Below, one piece after another: positions 12,223-20,217 of a stretch of DNA of 64,000 bases. The notes below the pieces were generated by a model, which was not told the origin of the DNA, ran no database searches, and saw nothing but the letters and a program-made list of their open reading frames with translations. The position numbers and the translations under genes are program-made. Within the stretch, counting starts at the first letter, position 1, and each line of letters opens with the position of its first letter. The stretch is from Xanthomonas campestris pv. badrii (GTDB taxonomy: Bacteria > Pseudomonadota > Gammaproteobacteria > Xanthomonadales > Xanthomonadaceae). The DNA is taken from assembly GCF_012848175.1 (NCBI RefSeq), contig NZ_CP051651.1:3472001-3536000 (forward strand). Reading direction: 5' to 3'.

Positions 12223-12857
12223 CCCTCGCCTTCCGGTTCCAGCGCCTTGACCAGCACCGCCGCCTGCGTGCGGCTGTAGCAATCCAGCTTTTTCAGGATG
12301 GCGGTGACGTGCACCTTGACGGTGTTTTCGGCCAGCCCCAGCTCATGGGCAATCTGCTTGTTGAGCAGGCCGTCGGCCAGGCTCAGCAGCACGCGGAACT
12401 GCTGCGGGGTGAGCTGGGCGAGCTTGGCGGCCAGCTGCGCATCGGCTTCGGAGCGTTCGGCCGTCATCGGCGGAAACCAGGTGCCGCCATCCAGCACGCT
12501 GGCCACGGCGGTGCCGATCGTTTCGGCCGGCGTGGACTTGGGAATGAAGCCGGCCGCACCGAACTGCTGCGCGCGCCGGATCACCCGCGGGTGATCGTTG
12601 GACGAGATCACCACCACCGGGATGTCCGGATGCTCGCCACGCACATGCAGCAGCGCCGAGAAGCCGCGCGCGCCCGGCATGGCCAGATCCAGCAGCACCA
12701 GTTCGGCATGCGGATGCGAGCGCAGCATCGTGCTCAGCGTGGCAGCGCTGGAGGCTTCCACGACCTGCGCCTGCGGCAGGGTCTGCTGCAGCACGTGGAT
12801 CACCGCAGCACGGAACAACGGGTGGTCGTCGGCGACGAGAATGGTGAGATCGGCCAT
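12219..12857 (-). CDS. NarL/FixJ-family response regulator
   Basis: 212 aa. The receiver domain has the acidic pocket in VADDHPLF, phosphoacceptor Asp57 in VLLDLAMPG and a conserved Lys in FIPKSTPAE. It is followed by a LuxR-type HTH (LTPQQFRVLLSLADGLLNKQIAHELGLAE, continuing NTVKVHVTAILKKL). The start MADLTILVADD is at 12857. No kinase is fused or adjacent; the unpaired hybrid kinase at 6926-9574 is the natural partner, two genes away on the other strand. It is on the same strand as, but 40 bp downstream of, the binding-protein gene at 12898-13950, so read-through from that operon is possible. Confidence 0.92.
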   Translation of the reverse strand: MADLTILVADDHPLFRAAVIHVLQQTLPQAQVVEASSAATLSTMLRSHPHAELVLLDLAMPGARGFSALLHVRGEHPDIPVVVISSNDHPRVIRRAQQFGAAGFIPKSTPAETIGTAVASVLDGGTWFPPMTAERSEADAQLAAKLAQLTPQQFRVLLSLADGLLNKQIAHELGLAENTVKVHVTAILKKLDCYSRTQAAVLVKALEPEGEG

Positions 12858-12897
12858 GCGCCAAGTCTGGCACATGGGCGCGACCAATGCCGTTGCC

Positions 12898-13950
12898 CTA
12901 ACGCGGCGGCTGCGTGCTCGCGCGCCAGGCATCCAGAAACTGGCGTCGCTTGAGTTTGTCCAGATACACCAGCAGGCCAGGGCCGAGCGGGATCGGCCGG
13001 AACGGGGGTTGCGCCGAGCCGCCGCGACCGCCGGCCGCCGGCAGGATCGGCATCAGCCGCGCTTCGCGCGACAGCACCTGCTGGCCGCGCGGCGACAGCA
13101 GGTAGTCCAGGAACCTGCGCGCCTCGGGCGCATGCGGTGCGGTCTTGGGAATCACCGCGGTGCGCAGTGCCACCAGCGTGTAGTCCTGCGGCTGCACGAT
13201 CCCCAGCGGCGCGCCGGCATCGATGCGCGTCTGCGCGTAGGACCCGAGCACGTTGTAGGCCAGCAACAACTCGCCGCGGCTGACGCGGTCGAGCAAGGTC
13301 CCGGTGCGCTCTTCCAGCCTGACCTGGTTTGCCCCCAACGCGGCCAGCAACGCGCCGGCGATGCTGCCCACCTGGCCGTCCTGGGTGGCGAACAGATAGC
13401 CCACCCCACTGCGCTCCACATCGTAGGTGCCCACCTTGCCGCGCAGTGGCGCATCCGGTGCGCGCAGCAGTGCCAGCAACTGGCGCCGTGTGCGCGGCAC
13501 CCGCGCCGGATCGAGCTTGCGCGTGTTGTAGACGATGGCAACCGGCTCGTAGCTGATGCCGAACACCTCGTGCCGCCATTGTGCCCAGGCCGGCAACGCC
13601 TCGGTCTGCGCAGAACGGTGCGCCAATGCGTGGCCATCGTTCACCAGCTTGGTCTGCAGATCCATGCTGGCGCTGATCAGCATGTCCGCCTGGATCGCGT
13701 TTGCGCCCGGGTGCAGGTAGTGATCGTAGATGTCCCAGGCAATCACGTCCTCGTAGATCACTTCGGTGGTGGGATGCAGGCGCTGGTAGTCCTGGATCAC
13801 CGCTGCAAACACTTCCAGGTCGGTGGAGCCCTGCACGCGCAGCTGTGCCTGTGCGGCCCCGCGTGCCGGAAACCGCCGCACCTCGCCCGGCGCCGCAGCG
13901 GCAACGCCTTGCAGCAGCAACAACACCAGCAGCCATGCCGCGCGCATCAT
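12898..13950 (-). CDS. Periplasmic extracellular solute-binding protein of the citrate-locus operon
   Basis: 350 aa with a signal peptide (MMRAAWLLVLLLLQGVAAAA). It resembles the Fe3+/spermidine-type type II binding proteins (COG1840-like): YDHYLHPGANAIQADMLIS, YEPVAIVYNTRKL, and a C-terminal PEARRFLDYLLSPRGQQVLS. The ATG at 13950 overlaps the TGA of the upstream kinase (ATGA), so translation is coupled. No ABC permease or ATPase gene lies nearby, so it may deliver a ligand to the kinase sensor domain rather than to a transporter (inference). In related loci such a protein accompanies TctD/TctE-like pairs. Confidence 0.88.
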   Translation of the reverse strand: MMRAAWLLVLLLLQGVAAAAPGEVRRFPARGAAQAQLRVQGSTDLEVFAAVIQDYQRLHPTTEVIYEDVIAWDIYDHYLHPGANAIQADMLISASMDLQTKLVNDGHALAHRSAQTEALPAWAQWRHEVFGISYEPVAIVYNTRKLDPARVPRTRRQLLALLRAPDAPLRGKVGTYDVERSGVGYLFATQDGQVGSIAGALLAALGANQVRLEERTGTLLDRVSRGELLLAYNVLGSYAQTRIDAGAPLGIVQPQDYTLVALRTAVIPKTAPHAPEARRFLDYLLSPRGQQVLSREARLMPILPAAGGRGGSAQPPFRPIPLGPGLLVYLDKLKRRQFLDAWRASTQPPR

Positions 13951-15332
13951 GCGGTTCCTCCAGGAAAATGCAGCGAGGCGATCAGGCCGCCGCCGATGCG
14001 ATTGGCCAGATCGATACGCCCGCCATGCGCCTGCACCACGCGCTTGACGATGGCCAGCCCCAGGCCTGCGCCGCCGGCAGGTGCATCCGGACCGCGCACG
14101 AACCGCTCGAACACGCGCTCGGCTTCGGCCGCCGGAATGCCGGGGCCGTGGTCGGCGATGGTGAGCACGTGGTGGTGTCCGTCGCTGGTCAATGCCACCT
14201 GCAGCGGCGCGCCACCGCCGTACTTGCAGGCGTTGTCGATCAGGTTCTTGAGCGCTTCGCGCAGCAGCAGCGCATCGCCGCGCAGCAGCGCCGGTTGCGG
14301 GTCGATGGCCAGTTGCACGCGCGGTGCGCCCTCGCTGCGCGGCAAGGCCTCGTGCAGCGCCTGGTGCAGCACCTCGGCCAGATCCACGGTGGCAAAGCGC
14401 TGCAGGTTGGCGCGATGGATCACACTGGCATCGCTGAGCAACTGGTTGAGCAAGCGGCTCATGTGGCTGGCGTTGCGCTCGATCGCGGCCAGGCTGCGCT
14501 GCATCTCGCGCGGGTCGTCGTCGTCCATGGCCAGCTGCGCCTGCGCACGCAGAGCGGCCAGCGGCGTGCGCATCTGGTGCGCGGCTTCGGCCATGAACGC
14601 ACGCAAGGTCTCGTTGCTGGACGACAGCCGTGCCATGAAGCGATTGAGCGCGGTCACCATCAGCTGCATTTCCTGCGGCGCCGGCACGCTCAGGGGCTTG
14701 AGGTCGGACGGCTCGCGCCGCGACAGATCGCGCTCGATGCGTTGCAACGGCCGCAGCGCGCGGTACACGCCCAGCCACACCAGGCCCAGCGCCAGCAGCG
14801 ACAGCACCCCGATCGCGATCAAGGCATTGAGCACCACATCGCGCGCCACCGCATCGCGTGCACGCCGGGTCTGGCCGACCTGCACGCGCACCTCGCCCTG
14901 CCCGGAGGCCGAAGCCACCCGATGCATCACCACCGCAAAGCGCACCGGCTCGCCGCTGTACTGCGCATCGAACAGCACCGGCCGCTCATCGCTGGGGGCC
15001 TGCGCCGGCAGCGGCAAGCTGTCCTCGCCGGTGATGGTGCGGCCCTGCGCATCGAACACGCGATAGAACACCCGGTCTTCCGGCGCCATGCCGAGCAGGT
15101 CCAGCGAGGCATACGGCAGATCCACCTGCCAGTCGCCACCGACCAAGGCCACGCTGTCGATGATGGACAGCGCCGACGACACCAGCAGGTGGTCATAGGA
15201 ACGATTGGCCGCGCGCTCGCCGTAATCGCGCGCGGCAAAGAACAGCACCACCGCGCCCAGCAGCGACAGGCTGCCCAGGTACAGCAGCAAGGTGCGCCGG
15301 ATCGACGGCGCCACCGTCAGCGGCTCAGCCAT
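13947..15332 (-). CDS. TctE-like sensor histidine kinase
   Basis: 461 aa. Transmembrane helices at about 14-33 and 167-190 flank a ~130-residue periplasmic domain of the kind seen in TctE kinases (YDHLLVSSALSIIDSVALV, YYRVFD-like core). A HAMP-like linker follows, then the H-box EAAHQMRTPLAALRAQAQ with His252, the N-box NLIDNACKYG, DHGPGIP and GLGLAIVKRV. The start at 15332 overlaps the end of the response regulator by 8 bases, and its stop overlaps the next start. It senses an extracytoplasmic carboxylate in characterised relatives; citrate is suggested by the divergent citH. Confidence 0.93.
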   Translation of the reverse strand: MAEPLTVAPSIRRTLLLYLGSLSLLGAVVLFFAARDYGERAANRSYDHLLVSSALSIIDSVALVGGDWQVDLPYASLDLLGMAPEDRVFYRVFDAQGRTITGEDSLPLPAQAPSDERPVLFDAQYSGEPVRFAVVMHRVASASGQGEVRVQVGQTRRARDAVARDVVLNALIAIGVLSLLALGLVWLGVYRALRPLQRIERDLSRREPSDLKPLSVPAPQEMQLMVTALNRFMARLSSSNETLRAFMAEAAHQMRTPLAALRAQAQLAMDDDDPREMQRSLAAIERNASHMSRLLNQLLSDASVIHRANLQRFATVDLAEVLHQALHEALPRSEGAPRVQLAIDPQPALLRGDALLLREALKNLIDNACKYGGGAPLQVALTSDGHHHVLTIADHGPGIPAAEAERVFERFVRGPDAPAGGAGLGLAIVKRVVQAHGGRIDLANRIGGGLIASLHFPGGTA

Positions 15333-16026
15333 CGCTGCCCGGCTCCACCGGTGCATGCGGGTCGGCTTCTTCCAGCTTGTAGCCGGCACCGCGCACGGTG
15401 ACGATGCGCAACGGCGCACCGATGAGCTTGCGCCGCAGGCGGCCGACATACAGCTCGATCGCATTGGGCCCGACATCGTCGTCGAAACCGAACAGGCCAT
15501 TGCCGATCTCGTCCTTGCCCACTACCTGCCCCAGGCGCCCGATCAGGATGTCCAGCAGACGGTATTCGCGGTTGGGCAGTTCGATCGGCGCGCCATCGAG
15601 GGTCACCGTATGCGCGGCGTTGTCGAACACGAACCCGCCGATCTGCATCACCTCGCTGGCCTGGCCACGATTGCGCCGCAGCAGCACGCGACAGCGCGCT
15701 TCGAACTCGCGGAAATCGAACGGCTTGCCCAGGTAGTCGTCCGCGCCCACGTCCAATGCCTGCACGCGGTCCTCGATGCCATCGCGTGCGGTGAGCATCA
15801 GGACCGGCGTGGTATCGCCACGCTCGCGCATCCCGGCCAGCACGCGCAATCCATCGAGCTTGGGCAGGCCGATATCCAGCACCACCAGATCGAAGCTCTG
15901 ATAGCGCAACACACTCGCCGCCGCCAACCCGTCGGCCTGCCAATCCACCGCATGCCCGCTACGACGCATGCGCCGCACGATGGCATCGGCGAGGTCGGAA
16001 TTGTCTTCGACTAGGAGCAGGCGCAT
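15325..16026 (-). CDS. TctD-like OmpR-family response regulator
   Basis: 233 aa. The receiver begins MRLLLVEDNSDLADAI with phosphoacceptor Asp51 in LVVLDIGLP and Lys in YLGKPFDF. The C-terminal winged helix contains ELPNREYRLLDIL and AIELYVGRLRRKL. It is first in the RR-HK-binding protein operon and probably activates the divergent porin and citH genes in response to citrate (inference from TctDE systems). The ATG abuts an array of AATGGGG heptamers, so no purine-rich Shine-Dalgarno exists on the coding strand (upstream is CCCCATT repeats). The reading frame stays open through the array, so an in-frame upstream start cannot be excluded. Confidence 0.93.
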   Translation of the reverse strand: MRLLLVEDNSDLADAIVRRMRRSGHAVDWQADGLAAASVLRYQSFDLVVLDIGLPKLDGLRVLAGMRERGDTTPVLMLTARDGIEDRVQALDVGADDYLGKPFDFREFEARCRVLLRRNRGQASEVMQIGGFVFDNAAHTVTLDGAPIELPNREYRLLDILIGRLGQVVGKDEIGNGLFGFDDDVGPNAIELYVGRLRRKLIGAPLRIVTVRGAGYKLEEADPHAPVEPGSDG

Positions 16027-16027
16027 G

Positions 16028-16090
16028 AATGGGGAATGGGGAATGGGGAATGGGGAATGGGGAATGGAGAATGGGGAATGGAGAATGGGG
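16028..16090. repeat. Heptanucleotide tandem array AATGGGG x9
   Basis: Nine contiguous 7-bp units: seven AATGGGG and two AATGGAG (units six and eight). The array begins one base from the start codon of the response regulator at 16026. A change in unit number would shift the frame of anything initiated upstream. Confidence 0.97.
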
Positions 16091-16218
16091 AATCGGAACG
16101 GCGATGGGTCGCGGCCGGAAGGTAACAGGCCAGGCGAACAAAAGCTTCTACGCCCCAGCAATTCCGCTGCCGCAATCCCGCTCTTGCGATTCCCCATTCC
16201 CGATTCCCATTCCCCCCC
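16028..16218. mobile_element. MITE-like element with heptamer-based inverted ends, copy 1
   Basis: The left end is the AATGGGG array. The right end is the inverted heptamer tract 16189-16218 (ATTCCCC, ATTCCCG units) preceded by GCTCTTGCGATTCCCC (16181-16196). The reverse complement of that end, GGGGAATCGCAAGAGCGG, matches the left end of a similar element at 19077-19216. The interior has no coding capacity. It occupies most of the gap between the response regulator and the divergent porin. Confidence 0.55.
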
Positions 16219-16263
16219 AACGACAGGTCCATGACAGCTTCCCGGGACTAGGCTGCTGCCAAC

Positions 16264-16288
16264 GCGCCGCAGTGTGGTTGTGCGGCGC
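16264..16288. promoter_or_regulatory. Inverted repeat upstream of citrate-locus porin
   Basis: GCGCCGCA (16264-16271) and TGCGGCGC (16281-16288) form a perfect 8-bp inverted repeat with a 9-bp spacer, about 40-64 bp before the porin start. It is a candidate binding site or 5' hairpin. Confidence 0.4.
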
Positions 16289-16327
16289 ATCGCTGAACGT
16301 GATTCACACATGTACCTGGGAGGGTCT

Positions 16328-17521
16328 GTGAGCAACGACACCTTGCGTCTGCGTGCCTTCACCGCCTGCGCGGCGATCTGCCTGGCACCGGCGGCGCATG
16401 CGGCCGATGACGAAGGCCCGGTCACTGCCGAAGTGGGTGGGCGTGTGCACTGGGACTTCACCGTGTTCGACAACGACGACCGTGGTACGCCCGAGCGCAA
16501 CGACACCCAGTTCCGCCGCATCTGGCTGGATGTGGCCGGCAAGTTCCATGGCTTCAACTACAAGGCAGAAGCGGAGTTCGCCGGCCTGCAGTACGAGTCC
16601 GGTAGCCGCGGCATCCTGGCGCGCGATGTCTATATCGCCAAGAAGTTCGCGGCCGGCACACTGACCGTTGGGCAGTTCAAGCAGTATTTCTCGCTGGACG
16701 ATCGCACCGGTTCCAACTATGGCCCATTCCTGGAACGCGGCTACGCCTCGACTACGCTGGCGCCGATCTACCGCAAGGCGATTTCCTGGCAGGCCAATCG
16801 CCCGGATGCGACCTGGTCCACGTCCGCATACAGCCTGGAAAGCATCGACAATTCCTCGACCAAGGGCAGTGCACTCGGCACACGCCTGACCTACGCGCCA
16901 GACATGGGCGAGGCACGCCTGCGCCACCTGGGCATTTCGCTGGCGCACGAGCGCTATTCGCATCCTGGCAGCGGTGGCGCAGCACCGCTGCTGATCCGCC
17001 CACGCCCGGAGAACGATCTGGCCAACAACAGCCGCATCACCCTGGCGCGGTTTGCCGATGGCCGCGATACCGATTTCGACAAGTGGTCGCTGGAATATGC
17101 CGAAGTGCTGGGCCCGTGGTCGTGGCAGAGCGAATTCAGCGGCGGCCTGCTCGACGATGGCAGCCAGCATGCCAAGGTGCTGGCCAGCTATGGCCTGGTC
17201 AGCTGGTTCGTCACCGGCGAGTCGCGCGGCTACGACCGCAAGACCGGCCGCTTCAGCCGCATCGCCACGCCCAATCACCGCCATGGCGCGTTCGAACTGG
17301 CCTTGCGCTACGACTACATGCGCGGCGACCAGCACCTGGATGGCCAGCCCAATTTCATCGATGCCAGCACCCAGTCGTGGACGCTGGGCGGCAACTGGTA
17401 TTTCAAGCCGAACCTGCGCGTGATGCTCAACGTCATCGATAGCCGCAACCGCGACCGCACCATGGATGCGGTGGTGGACCACACGCTGGCGGTGACCGGC
17501 CGCTTCCAGTACGACTTCTGA
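16328..17521 (+). CDS. OprO/OprP-like porin of the citrate locus
   Basis: 397 aa from a GTG at 16328 that is preceded by GGGAGGG. An in-frame ATG at 16310 has no ribosome-binding site. The N-terminus is a signal peptide ending AHA. The mature sequence resembles the Porin_O_P family (GKFHGFNYKAEAEFAGLQYE, LTVGQFKQYFSLDD) and ends in aromatic FQYDF for outer-membrane insertion. It is divergent from the TctDE-like operon and 217 bp upstream of citH, so it probably serves as the outer-membrane entry for citrate. It is a paralogue of the porin at 5454-6626. Confidence 0.88.
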   Translation: MSNDTLRLRAFTACAAICLAPAAHAADDEGPVTAEVGGRVHWDFTVFDNDDRGTPERNDTQFRRIWLDVAGKFHGFNYKAEAEFAGLQYESGSRGILARDVYIAKKFAAGTLTVGQFKQYFSLDDRTGSNYGPFLERGYASTTLAPIYRKAISWQANRPDATWSTSAYSLESIDNSSTKGSALGTRLTYAPDMGEARLRHLGISLAHERYSHPGSGGAAPLLIRPRPENDLANNSRITLARFADGRDTDFDKWSLEYAEVLGPWSWQSEFSGGLLDDGSQHAKVLASYGLVSWFVTGESRGYDRKTGRFSRIATPNHRHGAFELALRYDYMRGDQHLDGQPNFIDASTQSWTLGGNWYFKPNLRVMLNVIDSRNRDRTMDAVVDHTLAVTGRFQYDF

Positions 17522-17738
17522 TGCACCGCATCGTCGCGCCCATGGCCAGCGTCACGGCTGCATGCCGCATGGCCCTGCGGTCACGGCGCCGCCTCTGCGG
17601 CGAGGCGATGGGTCTTCGACACGCAGACGCACATGCACTGCCCTGCACTCCTGCACATCCGTCTTGCCATCGCCGTGCCCGCTGCGCTGCGCTGTGTTTC
17701 ACCCTCCCCCTGCTGCACGCCCCAAAGGATTCGCCCGC

Positions 17739-19067
17739 ATGCTGACCGCGCTCGGTTTCGGAATGGTGATCACCTTCATGTACCTGATCATGAGCAAGCG
17801 GCTGTCGCCGCTGGTGGCTCTGATCACGGTGCCGATCGTGTTCGCACTGCTGGGCGGCTTCGGCACCGGCATCAACGAGATGATGCTCGACGGCATCAAG
17901 AAGATCGCGCCCACCGGCGTGATGCTGATGTTCGCCATCCTCTACTTCGGGGTCATGATCGATGCCGGCCTGTTCGACCCGCTGGTCGGGCGCATCCTGC
18001 GCCTGGTCAAGGGCGATCCGCTGAAGATCGTGATGGGCACGGCGATCCTGGCGATGCTGATCTCGCTCGATGGCGACGGCTCCACCACCTACATGATCAC
18101 CGTCTCGGCGATGCTGCCGCTGTACCAACGCCTGGGCATGAACGCGCTCAACATGACCTGCGTGACCATCCTCGCCAGTGGCGTGATGAACCTGACTCCG
18201 TGGGGCGGCCCCACCGCACGTGCGGCCACCGCCCTGCATGTGGATCCGGCCGATGTGTTCGTGCCGTTGGTGCCGGCCATGCTGCTGGCCATTGCCGGCA
18301 TCATCGCGCTGGCGTGGTACCTGGGCATGCGCGAGCGTCGCCGCCTTGGCGTGGTGCGCCTGCCGGCCGACGGCAACTGGCTGGACACCAGCCTGCCCGA
18401 CGACAACGACGCCCTGCCGCGCGTGGAAGACACCGACGATAGCAAGCGCCCCAAGCTGCTGTGGGTGAACCTGGTGCTGACCCTGGCACTGATGGGCGCA
18501 CTGGTGGTGGGTGTGCTGCCGATGCCGGTGTTGTTCATGATCGGCTTCGCGCTGGCGCTGATGATCAACTACCCCAACCTGGCCGAACAGCGCCGTCGTT
18601 TGGTGAATCACGCAGGCAATGTGTTGTCGGTGGTGTCGCTGATCTTCGCTGCCGGCATCTTCACCGGCATCCTGTCCAACACCGGCATGGTCGAAGCGAT
18701 GTCGCGCAGTTTTCTGGCCGTCATTCCCGACAGCTGGGGTCCGTACCTGGCGATGATCACCGCCATCGTCAGCATGCCGTTTACGTTCTTCATGTCCAAC
18801 GACGCGTTCTACTTCGGCGTGCTGCCGATCCTGTCCGAAGCCGCCGGCCACTACGGCATCACCCCGGTGGAAATGGCGCGCGCCTCGCTGGCCGGCCAGC
18901 CGGTGCACCTGCTCAGCCCCCTGGTGCCCTCGACCTACCTGCTGGTCGGCCTGGCCAAGGTCGACTTCGCCGACCACCAACGCTTCACGCTGAAGTGGGC
19001 GGTGCTGATCTCGCTGTTGATGCTGGGCGGCGGGCTGGTGTTTGGCTTGTTTCCGTTGGCGCGCTGA
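17739..19067 (+). CDS. citH: CitMHS-family citrate:cation symporter
   Basis: 442 aa with about 11-12 hydrophobic helices. It matches CitM/CitH (MLISLDGDGSTTYMITVSAMLPLY, ASGVMNLTPWGGPTARAA, MSNDAFYFGVLPILSEAA). CitMHS carriers take up citrate complexed with divalent metal ions. A homologue in Xanthomonas has been described as CitH, needed for growth on citrate. The ATG at 17739 follows AAGGA. It is downstream of the porin and under likely control of the divergent two-component system. Confidence 0.92.
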   Translation: MLTALGFGMVITFMYLIMSKRLSPLVALITVPIVFALLGGFGTGINEMMLDGIKKIAPTGVMLMFAILYFGVMIDAGLFDPLVGRILRLVKGDPLKIVMGTAILAMLISLDGDGSTTYMITVSAMLPLYQRLGMNALNMTCVTILASGVMNLTPWGGPTARAATALHVDPADVFVPLVPAMLLAIAGIIALAWYLGMRERRRLGVVRLPADGNWLDTSLPDDNDALPRVEDTDDSKRPKLLWVNLVLTLALMGALVVGVLPMPVLFMIGFALALMINYPNLAEQRRRLVNHAGNVLSVVSLIFAAGIFTGILSNTGMVEAMSRSFLAVIPDSWGPYLAMITAIVSMPFTFFMSNDAFYFGVLPILSEAAGHYGITPVEMARASLAGQPVHLLSPLVPSTYLLVGLAKVDFADHQRFTLKWAVLISLLMLGGGLVFGLFPLAR

Positions 19068-19076
19068 TTGGCGCTG

Positions 19077-19216
19077 GGAATGGGGAGTGGGGAATCGGGA
19101 ATCGTAAGAGCGGCGCCGTGCGGTCGTTTCGATTCTTGACTTCCACGTACAAAGACAGAAACCGCAAAAGTGGCTCCTGCTCTACCGATTCCACATTCCC
19201 GATTCCCCATTCCCAA
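19077..19216. mobile_element. MITE-like element with heptamer-based inverted ends, copy 2
   Basis: The left end has GGGAATG/GGGAATC units followed by GGGAATCGTAAGAGCGG (19097-19113). The right end is CCTGCTCTACCGATTCC (19176-19192) followed by inverted ATTCCCG/ATTCCCC units. The two ends therefore share GGAATCG-N3-GAGC as terminal inverted repeats. It fills the gap between citH and phbB and ends 12 bp before the phbB Shine-Dalgarno region. Confidence 0.55.
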
Positions 19217-19236
19217 ACTCCGAAGGAGTTACATCA

Positions 19237-19977
19237 ATGACTCTCCGCATCGCATACGTCACCAGCGGCATGGGCAGTGTCGGTACCGCGATCTGCCAGA
19301 AGCTGGCGCGCAGCGGGCATACCGTGGTGGCCGGTTGCGGCCCCAATTCGCCGCGCAAGTCGGCCTGGTTGCGTGAGCAGCGCGAGCAAGGCTTCGACTT
19401 CGTCGCCTCCGAAGGCAATGCCGCCGACTGGGATTCCACCGTCGCCGCGTTTGCCAAGGTCAAGGCCGAAGTGGGCGAGATCGATGTGCTGGTCAACAAC
19501 GCCGGCGGCAGCCGCGACACCTTGTTCCGGCAGATGAGCCGCGACGACTGGAATGCGGTGATCGCCAGCAACCTGCATTCGCTTTTCAACATCACCAAGC
19601 AGGTGGTCGATGGCATGACCTCGCGCGGCTGGGGGCGCATCGTCAACATCGGTTCGGTCAGCGCGCACAAGGGCCAGATCGGGCAGATCAATTTCGCCAC
19701 CGCCAAGGCGGCCATGCATGGCTTCAGCCGTGCACTGGCGCAGGAGGTCGCCTCGCGCGGAGTCACCGTCAACACCATTTCGCCCGGCTATATCGCCAGT
19801 GCCTCGATCAGCAGCTTTCCACCGGATGTGCTCGACCGCCTGGCCACCTCGGTGCCGGTACGCCGCCTGGGCAAGCCCTCGGAAGTGGCCGGCCTGTGCG
19901 CCTGGCTGGCGTCCGACGATGCCGCCTACGTCACCGGTGCCGACTACGCGGTCAACGGCGGCCTCTACATGGGTTGA
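19237..19977 (+). CDS. phbB: Acetoacetyl-CoA reductase (PhaB/PhbB)-like SDR with catalytic Tyr replaced by Phe
   Basis: 246 aa, the same length as Ralstonia PhaB and alignable from memory without gaps. PhaB reduces acetoacetyl-CoA to (R)-3-hydroxybutyryl-CoA for polyhydroxybutyrate synthesis. Ser140 (NIGSV) and Lys157 (ATAKAA) of the SDR triad are present, but residue 153 is Phe (codon TTC in NFATAK) where PhaB has Tyr153. Two glycines of the cofactor loop TGGMGGIG are also Ser here (TSGMGSVG). GGAG precedes the ATG. No PHB synthase gene is in the window. Activity as a reductase is therefore doubtful despite strong overall similarity. Confidence 0.88.
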   Translation: MTLRIAYVTSGMGSVGTAICQKLARSGHTVVAGCGPNSPRKSAWLREQREQGFDFVASEGNAADWDSTVAAFAKVKAEVGEIDVLVNNAGGSRDTLFRQMSRDDWNAVIASNLHSLFNITKQVVDGMTSRGWGRIVNIGSVSAHKGQIGQINFATAKAAMHGFSRALAQEVASRGVTVNTISPGYIASASISSFPPDVLDRLATSVPVRRLGKPSEVAGLCAWLASDDAAYVTGADYAVNGGLYMG

Positions 19978-20217
19978 GCGGGCGCGCAATCGACGGCCGT
20001 TGCGCTGCACGCACACCACGCGCTCACCGCGCACGGCTGCATGTCCCGCTGCCCGCCTGCCCTGTACGTCCGGCGCTGGATCTGCGCCAGCGCCCATGCC
20101 ACTAGGAGATCCGTGCGCATGTGCGCCCTGCCTGCGCACACAAGCGGCCGCCACTGCGCGAGCGACCCGCCTGCAATGCGAACTGATTACACTCTGGCTT
20201 TTCCGCAGCGCGCTGCC

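Noticed and set aside
16028..16090. Heptamer array as a CRISPR array
   Set aside because: Units are 7 bp without spacers, and no cas genes are near.
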